This document shows positions 9,444 to 13,817 of a stretch of DNA of 13,817 nucleotides, one piece after another. Both the position numbers and the translations under genes were made by a program. The notes under the pieces are model-generated. The model worked only from the letters and a program-made list of their open reading frames with translations, was not told the origin of the DNA and did no database searches. This DNA is from Bog-159 sp050011755 (GTDB lineage: Bacteria > Acidobacteriota > Terriglobia > Bryobacterales > Bryobacteraceae), in the NCBI GenBank assembly GCA_050011755.1, contig JBEKIM010000159.1:1-13817 (forward strand), written 5' to 3'. How positions within the stretch are numbered: the stretch's first letter is position 1; each line of letters begins with the position of its first letter.

Positions 9444-11981
9444 ATGAGCATTTCCGGTGACACTCTCGATGTGCCCCCCTTGTGCGCCGGATATCGCCAG
9501 ACAGACGGCGTTTACGACGAAATGTCAGCCGCATCGGGCGTTCTTCGTCCGCACTGGGATACCCTGATCGGCTCCATGTCCGCGCTCGGCGGCGACGAAT
9601 TGGCGCGCCGCTGGAAGTTCGCCCGCCAGCGCATTCGCGAAAACGGCGTAACCTATAACGTCTATGGCGATCCGCTGGGCATGGACCGCCCCTGGAACCT
9701 GGACTCCATCCCCCTTCTCATCCCGCCCGCCGAGTGGCACGCCCTTGAAGCCGGCCTCATCCAGCGGGCGCGCCTTCTGAACTACATCCTGGCCGACCTT
9801 TACGGCCCGCAGGAGCTGCTCCGCGCCGGCCTGCTTCCGCCGGCGCTGGTTTTCGCCAATCCCGGCTTCTGGCGGCCTTGCCATGGTCTGCCGGCCATCG
9901 AGACCTACCTGCACCTGCTGGCCGTCGACCTGGCGCGCTCGCCCGACGGCCAATGGTGGGTTCTTTCCGACCGCACCCAGGCCCCCTCCGGCGCCGGCTA
10001 TGCCCTCGAAAACCGCACCGTGCTGGCGGAAACCTTTCCCGACCTCTTCCGCGAGTTCGAGGTCCAGCCGCTGGCGGCTTTCTTCCGCTCCTTCCGCGAC
10101 CATTTGCTGAATCTCTCCCCCTCCCGCCGCGATAACCCGCGCGTCGTGCTGCTCACCCCCGGCCCCTTCAACGAGACTTACTTCGAACATTCCTATCTGG
10201 CCCGCTACCTGGGTTTCACGATGGTTCAGGGCGGCGACCTGACCGTGCGCGAGAGCCGCGTCTTCCTGAAAACGCTGGACGGTCTCAAGCCGGTGGATAT
10301 CATCCTGCGCCGCGTGGACGACTCCTTCTGCGACCCCATCGAATTACGCTCGGATTCCTTTCTCGGTGTCGCCGGGCTGCTCGAAGCCGTGCGCGCCGGT
10401 AACGTGGTGGTGGCCAATGCTCTAGGCAGCGGCCTGATCGAATCCTCCGCCTTCATGCCCTTCCTCCCCCGGCTGAGCCAGCGGTTGCTCGGAGAGCGCC
10501 TGAAGCTTCCTTCGGTGGCCACCTGGTGGTGCGGGCAGCCGGGGCCGCTCGAATATGTGCTCGATAATCTGGACTTCCTGGTCGTCAAGCCCGCCTTTCC
10601 CGCGCAGGGAATGGAACCGGTAATCGGCGCGAAACTCGCAGGCGACGAACGCGCGCGCCTGGTGGCCCGCATGCGCCAGCGCCCTTATGAATTTGCCGGC
10701 CAGGAATTGCTGGATCTTTCCACTATCCCGGTCTGGTCCCAAGGCAGTCTCGCGCCCCGCCGCGTCGTGCTGCGCGTTTTTCTGGCGGCTTCGGAGGATT
10801 CCTGGGTAGCGATGCCCGGCGGGCTCGCGCGCGTCTCGCCCTCCCTCGATACGCCCGTAGTCTCCATGCAGCGCGGCGGTGGCAGTAAGGACACCTGGGT
10901 GCTTTCCGCCGGACCGGTGGACATCCTCACGCCGCAGCACCCCGGCGACCAGCCTCTCGATCTGAATCGCGGCGAGGGCACCGGCCTGCCCAGCCGCGCG
11001 GCCGACCACCTGTTCTGGCTCGGCCGTTACGCCGAGCGCGCCGAGCACCTGGCCCGCGTCCTGCGCTGCATCCTGGTCCGGCTCACCGGCGAGTTCGGCG
11101 CTTCCGGCACTTCCGAGTGGGATTCTCTCATGCAGTTATACGAGTGCCTGGAGTCGCCGCACTCCCGGCTTTCCGAAGACGACCCGCAAGGTCATCTCGA
11201 TCAGTGGCGCGATCTGGAGCAGGAGGTCCTCTCCCTGATCTTCGAGGAGCAGCGCGGCGACAGCCTGAACTCGGTGCTGAATCGGGCCTCCCGCGCCGCC
11301 GCCCATGTGCGCGTCAACCTCTCAAGCGATACATTGCGCATCGTCAGCCAGTTCGGCGCGGCGCACAGTTCCGCCTGGGGATATGCCTCCACCGGCGAAG
11401 CGCTGGCCGTGCTCAATCATTGCATCGGAACGCTCGCCGCCCTCCGCGGTATCGAAATGGAGAACATCACCCGCGGCCCCGGTTGGCATTTTCTCAGCCT
11501 CGGGAGACGCGTCGAGCGCTCCATCCAACTGGTGGGGCTCTTTCGCGGCATCGTCGTGCCGCTCAGTCCCCGCACCTGGCCGACACTCGAGATGCTGCTC
11601 GAAGTCGCCGACAGTTCCATGACTTACCGGGCGCGCTATTTCACCGTGCTGCAGGCCGCGCCGGTGCTCGATCTGCTGATGAACGACGACGCCAATCCGC
11701 GCGCCCTCGCCTTCCAGTTGCAGGATCTCTTCGAACACTGCCGCTGGCTGTCCGGCCGGCCTTCGGGCGCGGGTTGGCCGCTCGCCAAACAGAACCGCCT
11801 GGAAGAAGCCGCGGCCGATCTGGGGCGCGCCGATGTCCGCATGCTTTGCCAGCCGGGCGCGGGTAATCTTCGTGAGCCTCTCGACCAACTGTTGGCCGCC
11901 ACCGGCGCTGCCCTGCCCGCCTTATCGGATGCCATCACGCACGTGTATTTCAGCCACGCGGAAATGGAGCGCACCACTTGA
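9444..11981 (+). CDS. Circularly permuted type-2 ATP-grasp fused to alpha-E (DUF403) domain
   Basis: This 845-residue cytoplasmic protein has two parts. Residues about 20-505 match the circularly permuted ATP-grasp family (CP_ATPgrasp_2, formerly DUF404/DUF407). Landmarks are ENGVTYNVYGDP (66-77), DRPWNLDSIPLLI (81-93), AGYALENRTVLAETFP (184-199), VLLTPGPFNETYFEHSYLA (235-253), RRVDDSFCDPIEL (289-301), NVVVANALGSGLIES (320-334) and LDFLVVKPA (376-384). Residues about 515-842 are the all-helical alpha-E domain, beginning LPSRAADHLFWLGRYAERAEH (within 515-535), with MTYRARY (726-732) further on. ATP-grasp enzymes join a carboxylate to an amine via an acyl phosphate; alpha-E is a frequent partner, separate or fused, of unknown role. 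The start at ATG 9444 has only a weak GAG-type RBS; M27 is an alternative start. The stop TGA overlaps the TTG start of the next gene, so the two are translationally coupled. Confidence 0.94.
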   Translation: MSISGDTLDVPPLCAGYRQTDGVYDEMSAASGVLRPHWDTLIGSMSALGGDELARRWKFARQRIRENGVTYNVYGDPLGMDRPWNLDSIPLLIPPAEWHALEAGLIQRARLLNYILADLYGPQELLRAGLLPPALVFANPGFWRPCHGLPAIETYLHLLAVDLARSPDGQWWVLSDRTQAPSGAGYALENRTVLAETFPDLFREFEVQPLAAFFRSFRDHLLNLSPSRRDNPRVVLLTPGPFNETYFEHSYLARYLGFTMVQGGDLTVRESRVFLKTLDGLKPVDIILRRVDDSFCDPIELRSDSFLGVAGLLEAVRAGNVVVANALGSGLIESSAFMPFLPRLSQRLLGERLKLPSVATWWCGQPGPLEYVLDNLDFLVVKPAFPAQGMEPVIGAKLAGDERARLVARMRQRPYEFAGQELLDLSTIPVWSQGSLAPRRVVLRVFLAASEDSWVAMPGGLARVSPSLDTPVVSMQRGGGSKDTWVLSAGPVDILTPQHPGDQPLDLNRGEGTGLPSRAADHLFWLGRYAERAEHLARVLRCILVRLTGEFGASGTSEWDSLMQLYECLESPHSRLSEDDPQGHLDQWRDLEQEVLSLIFEEQRGDSLNSVLNRASRAAAHVRVNLSSDTLRIVSQFGAAHSSAWGYASTGEALAVLNHCIGTLAALRGIEMENITRGPGWHFLSLGRRVERSIQLVGLFRGIVVPLSPRTWPTLEMLLEVADSSMTYRARYFTVLQAAPVLDLLMNDDANPRALAFQLQDLFEHCRWLSGRPSGAGWPLAKQNRLEEAAADLGRADVRMLCQPGAGNLREPLDQLLAATGAALPALSDAITHVYFSHAEMERTT
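11966..11980 (+). promoter_or_regulatory. Ribosome binding site and TTG start deciding the third transglutaminase
   Basis: GGAG at 11966-11969 lies 8 nt before TTG at 11978-11980. The TTG shares its last two bases with the TGA stop of the ATP-grasp gene, a 4-nt overlap (TTGA). The encoded N-terminus MIYRVSHRTTYDY matches the usual start of this transglutaminase family, and no ATG or GTG nearby does so. Confidence 0.75.
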
Positions 11982-12853
11982 TCTATCGTGTCTCCCACCG
12001 GACCACGTACGACTACGAGGATCCCGTCTCGGTGTCGCATCATATCGTCCGGTTGACGCCGCGCAATCTGCCCAAGCAGGCCTGCCGGGCAACCCGCGTT
12101 TTTGTTCTGCCCGCGCCGCCCGCAACCGCCTCCCACCAGGATTACTTCGGCAACACGCTGAACTCTTTCACCCTGCACGAGCCGCACGACTGTCTGATCG
12201 TGGAGGCCAACAGCGAGCTCGAAGTACGTGCCGCCCCTCCCCCCGATTTCGCCGCATCCCCTCCTTGGGAAACCGTGCAACAGTCCTTGGACGCCTACCC
12301 GACCGGCGAAATCCTGGACGCTTGGCAATTCGTTTTCGATACGCCGCGCGTGCGCTCCAGTCCGGATTTGGCCGCCTACGCGCGCGAATCGTTTCCCGCG
12401 GGCCGGCCGCTGCTGGCCGCGGTTCTCGACCTGACGCGCCGCATCCACCAGGATTTCCGCTTTGACAAAACGGCCACCGAAGTCGCCACGCCCGTCCAGA
12501 CATTCTTCGAAAAGCGCCGCGGGGTGTGCCAGGATTTCGCGCATCTGCAGATCGGCTGCCTGCGCTCGCTGGGCCTCCCCTCCCGTTATGTCAGCGGCTA
12601 CCTGCGGACTTTGCCACCTCCCGGCCGCCCGCGCCTGGTGGGCGCGGACGCCTCCCACGCCTGGTGCGCCGCATGGTGCCCCGTCGCCGGCTGGGTGGAT
12701 TTCGACCCTACCAACAATTGCGTACCCTCGGACGGCCACATCACCGTGGCTTGGGGACGCGATTACAGCGATGTCAGCCCTATCTATGGAGTGCTCCTGG
12801 GCGGCGCCCGCCACAAACTGCAGGTCGCCGTCGATGTCCAGCCAATGCCTTAG
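11978..12853 (+). CDS. Transglutaminase-like protein with intact Cys-His-Asp triad, ATP-grasp partner
   Basis: This 291-residue protein has no signal peptide and is probably cytoplasmic. It starts at TTG 11978, overlapping the ATP-grasp stop by 4 nt, with GGAG 8 nt upstream. Residues 1-85 are the bacterial transglutaminase N-terminal domain (MIYRVSHRTTYDYEDPVSVS, HHIVRLTPR, QDYFGNTLNSF). The papain-fold core spans about 140-260, with Cys184 in RRGVCQDFAHLQ, His227 in DASHAWCAAW and Asp243 in VDFDPTNN, so the full catalytic triad is present. The usual C-terminal part GHITVAWGRDYSDVSPIYG (253-271) is also there, and length is normal. This is the standard partner of circularly permuted ATP-grasp/alpha-E genes. 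Family members are thought to act as peptidases or transpeptidases on the ligase product, though this is prediction and not shown by the sequence. A perfect hairpin follows the stop by 10 nt. Confidence 0.95.
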   Translation: MIYRVSHRTTYDYEDPVSVSHHIVRLTPRNLPKQACRATRVFVLPAPPATASHQDYFGNTLNSFTLHEPHDCLIVEANSELEVRAAPPPDFAASPPWETVQQSLDAYPTGEILDAWQFVFDTPRVRSSPDLAAYARESFPAGRPLLAAVLDLTRRIHQDFRFDKTATEVATPVQTFFEKRRGVCQDFAHLQIGCLRSLGLPSRYVSGYLRTLPPPGRPRLVGADASHAWCAAWCPVAGWVDFDPTNNCVPSDGHITVAWGRDYSDVSPIYGVLLGGARHKLQVAVDVQPMP

Positions 12854-12863
12854 GTGCTGTTAA

Positions 12864-12883
12864 GCGGGACTTAAAAGTCCCGC
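12864..12883 (+). terminator. Perfect 9-bp hairpin after the transglutaminase operon
   Basis: GCGGGACTT and AAGTCCCGC are perfect reverse complements separated by two As, starting 10 nt after the TAG stop at 12851-12853. It lies where an operon terminator should be, but no T-run follows, so it may be a Rho-assisted terminator, an RNA-stabilising hairpin, or simply a copy of a dispersed repeat. A near-identical hairpin sits at 13305-13324, which favours the repeat explanation. Confidence 0.5.
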
Positions 12884-13007
12884 CCTGGAGTTTGGACTTT
12901 CTCGTGATGACTGGCCGCGGCCCGTGGCGCACGCTTCAGCGGGCGCCCCCGCGGATGCGGGTGAAACAGCGGCGAGACCCCCTGCGGGCATCGTCGAAAA
13001 ACTCACC

Positions 13008-13107
13008 GTGGGGCGGGCAATCATGCCCGCAGCCGCCTTTTCAGGCGGCTAACCCGGCTGGAAAGCCGCCCCCAGCGGGGACCCCGGGCCAAGATTGGCC
13101 GCCCCAC
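13008..13107. repeat. Nested multi-hairpin repeat block of about 100 nt
   Basis: Outer arms GTGGGGCGG (13008-13016) and CCGCCCCAC (13099-13107) are exact reverse complements. Inside lie four further stems: GCGGGCA/TGCCCGC (13013-13030), AGCCGCC/GGCGGCT (13031-13050), CGGCT/AGCCG (13055-13068) and GGCCAA/TTGGCC (13087-13100). The first and last inner stems compete in part with the outer arms. Such blocks are typical of dispersed repeats and can form cruciforms or branched RNA. Confidence 0.7.
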
Positions 13108-13114
13108 TACTCTT

Positions 13115-13225
13115 GGTTTTCATCGTCTTTGCGGCTCCGAAAAACAGCCGCTAGCTTATTGAGCGGCAATGGGGTCTCAGATGAGTGCCCCATAGGCCGG
13201 CGGCCCACCAAAGGTGATGAAAACC
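13115..13225. repeat. Second nested inverted-repeat block
   Basis: GGTTTTCATC (13115-13124) and GATGAAAACC (13216-13225) are exact reverse complements. Between them lie the smaller stems GCGGCT/AGCCGC (13131-13151), AGCCGC/... AGCGGC (alternative pairing, 13147-13167) and ATGGGG/CCCCAT (13169-13193). It directly follows the previous block, so the two may be parts of one larger unit. Confidence 0.5.
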
Positions 13226-13277
13226 CGCCCTCATGTATTTTCAATGACTTCGGGCATGTTTTCAACGGAGCGTGCTG

Positions 13278-13300
13278 CGGCGGACTTCTTCAGTCCGCCG
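13278..13300. repeat. Hairpin with 9-bp perfect stem
   Basis: CGGCGGACT (13278-13286) and AGTCCGCCG (13292-13300) flank the loop TCTTC. It lies only 4 nt before the next hairpin and has the same GGACT/AGTCC core as the hairpins at 12864 and 13305, suggesting one repeat family. Confidence 0.7.
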
Positions 13301-13304
13301 GGGA

Positions 13305-13324
13305 GCGGGACTTAAGAGTCCCGC
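13305..13324. repeat. Hairpin related to the one at 12864-12883
   Basis: GCGGGACT and AGTCCCGC flank the loop TAAG. It differs from the hairpin at 12864-12883 by a single base over 20 nt, so both are copies of the same small repeat, one at each end of the gene-free spacer. Confidence 0.7.
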
Positions 13325-13356
13325 CGGCACGCTGAAGCGCGCGCCACAGCAAGCCT

Positions 13357-13377
13357 GTTCCATGAATTATCATGAAC
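13357..13377. promoter_or_regulatory. Operator-like imperfect palindrome upstream of the xylanase gene
   Basis: GTTCCATGA (13357-13365) and TCATGAAC (13370-13377) form a palindrome with one bulged base around a central ATTA, ending 23 nt before the ATG at 13401. Position and symmetry suit a repressor or activator site for a carbohydrate-degradation gene, but the regulator is unknown. I could not assign a convincing -35/-10 pair here. CATGAA is also present as a direct repeat. Confidence 0.3.
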
Positions 13378-13400
13378 TAGACTCACCAGGAGGACCCCAT

Positions 13401-13817
13401 ATGTCGACATCCGGCTGCCTAGCGGTATTTCTGCCGGTATTGCTGCTGGCAGCCCCGCTACCCGCGCAAACCACCCTCCGGCAAGCCGCCGCCGCCCGCG
13501 GAATCCCGATTGGCGCCGCGGCGTCCGCCGACGAGTACGGCCCGCCCGACCTGCTCCTGAATCCCTCCTACGCCGGTCTGCTCTCCACTCAATACAGCAT
13601 GCTGGAGCCGGGCAATGCCATGAAATGGGACGTCACTCAGCCCACCCAGGACACTTACAACTTTCAGCCCGGCGATGAGCTGGTTGCTTTCGCGCAGAAA
13701 TACGACATGCGTGTCCGCGGCCACAACCTCTGTTGGTATACGCAGCTCCCGTCGTGGCTGCCGCCCTATGCTGCCACCGCCTCCCCGTCCGACATGGCGA
13801 GCCGTCTCGAAAGCCAT
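13401..13817 (+). CDS. Secreted GH10 endo-1,4-beta-xylanase, 3' end outside the window
   Basis: An open frame of 139 codons runs off the right edge. ATG 13401 is preceded by a perfect AGGAGG (13388-13393, spacing 7), the best RBS in the window. Residues 1-22 are a signal peptide (hydrophobic FLPVLLLAAPLPA, likely cut after A22), so the enzyme is exported. The mature part is the start of a GH10 (beta/alpha)8 barrel: IPIGAAAS (35-42), YAGLLSTQYSMLEPGNAMKW (57-76), TYNFQPGDELVAFAQKY (85-101) and MRVRGHNLCWYTQLPSWL (103-120). N72, K75, W76, H108 and W112 correspond to substrate-site residues of the family; the usual Glu before N72 is Gly71 here. Both catalytic glutamates lie beyond the window. 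The predicted role is cleavage of internal xylan bonds outside the cytoplasm. It is separated from the transglutaminase cluster by the repeat-rich spacer and is probably unrelated to it. Confidence 0.9.
   Translation, partial: MSTSGCLAVFLPVLLLAAPLPAQTTLRQAAAARGIPIGAAASADEYGPPDLLLNPSYAGLLSTQYSMLEPGNAMKWDVTQPTQDTYNFQPGDELVAFAQKYDMRVRGHNLCWYTQLPSWLPPYAATASPSDMASRLESH

Larger units (their letters stand above)
12924..13347. repeat. Long-range inverted repeat, 18-nt arms bounding the hairpin-rich spacer
   Basis: GTGGCGCACGCTTCAGCG at 12924-12941 is the reverse complement, with one mismatch (17 of 18), of the sequence at 13330-13347. The arms are about 390 nt apart and enclose the hairpin blocks. 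They could be the ends of a small non-autonomous element or two inverted copies of a dispersed repeat. I see no clear duplicated bases outside them. Confidence 0.6.
12854..13400. other. Gene-free spacer rich in inverted repeats
   Basis: These 547 bases between the transglutaminase stop and the xylanase start hold no credible gene. Frames that stay open here read through hairpins and continue from shadow frames of the upstream gene. The spacer contains many inverted repeats: two related hairpins (12864-12883, 13305-13324), a 17/18 long-range pair (12924-12941 with 13330-13347), two nested hairpin blocks (about 13008-13107 and 13115-13225) and a strong hairpin at 13278-13300. The density suggests accumulated dispersed elements, or one composite element. 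No transposase or clear target-site duplication is visible. Confidence 0.7.

Noticed and set aside
11636..12814. Long minus-strand open frame opposite the ATP-grasp end and third transglutaminase
   Set aside because: It spans two well-supported plus-strand genes, has no motif and no RBS, and follows from codon bias at third positions.
13008..13107. CRISPR array or attachment site in the repeat-rich spacer
   Set aside because: The repeats are inverted and nested, not direct and evenly spaced, and there are no cas or integrase genes or a tRNA nearby.
12526..13335. Plus-strand frame extending from the third transglutaminase into the repeat spacer
   Set aside because: It starts inside the transglutaminase in the wrong register and then reads through palindromes; the translation is Pro/Arg-rich and unlike any family.

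Overview
This window is GC-rich chromosomal DNA. It most resembles a soil-type Acidobacteriota genome of the Bryobacter/Solibacter kind. The supporting signs are an ECF sigma factor paired with a Ser/Thr kinase carrying TPRs, a Gloeo/Verruco (GloVer, TIGR03803-type) repeat protein, a secreted GH10 xylanase, a transglutaminase/amidoligase cluster, and many short GC-rich dispersed hairpins. The taxonomic guess rests on gene content only. No rRNA, tRNA, CRISPR array, transposase or phage gene was seen.

Layout. (1) Positions 1-3506, all minus strand, look like one signalling operon read right to left. It starts with an ECF sigma factor (2868-3506) behind a perfect TTGACA -35 box. Next, 15 nt on, is a membrane Ser/Thr kinase with a TolB/FlgO-like domain and TPRs (303-2852). 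Last, 29 nt further on, is an unrecognised small gene that runs off the left edge (1-273). (2) Positions 3700-4870 hold a secreted GloVer-repeat protein gene that is broken by two in-frame stops and a frameshift in a run of eight Gs. Its promoter, RBS and signal peptide look intact. (3) Positions 4904-12853 hold a transglutaminase / amidoligase / ATP-grasp cluster. A transglutaminase-like gene on the minus strand (4904-5710) is divergent from a plus-strand set: a transglutaminase-DUF2126 fusion (5884-9213), a circularly permuted ATP-grasp/alpha-E fusion (9444-11981), and a third transglutaminase (11978-12853) that overlaps its predecessor by 4 nt. (4) Positions 12854-13400 have no gene but are packed with inverted repeats. 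(5) From 13401 a secreted GH10 endo-xylanase begins and leaves the window.

How the genes work together. The sigma/kinase pair is a likely phospho-switch: the sigma's region 2.2 carries threonines where ordinary ECF factors carry acidic residues, and a cognate-looking kinase lies next to it. The central cluster is the best candidate for an uncharacterised system. Comparative genomics (amidoligase and ATP-grasp surveys) has predicted that such sets make and process peptides or peptide tags: two different peptide-bond-forming folds (ATP-grasp, and the GS-like amidoligase DUF2126), a helical alpha-E partner, and papain-fold transglutaminases that could hydrolyse or cross-link the product. To my knowledge substrate and product are not established. 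Local peculiarities are a Ser at the usual catalytic His position of the divergent transglutaminase, and a 43-nt inverted-repeat arm that supplies the last seven codons and the stop of the DUF2126 gene.
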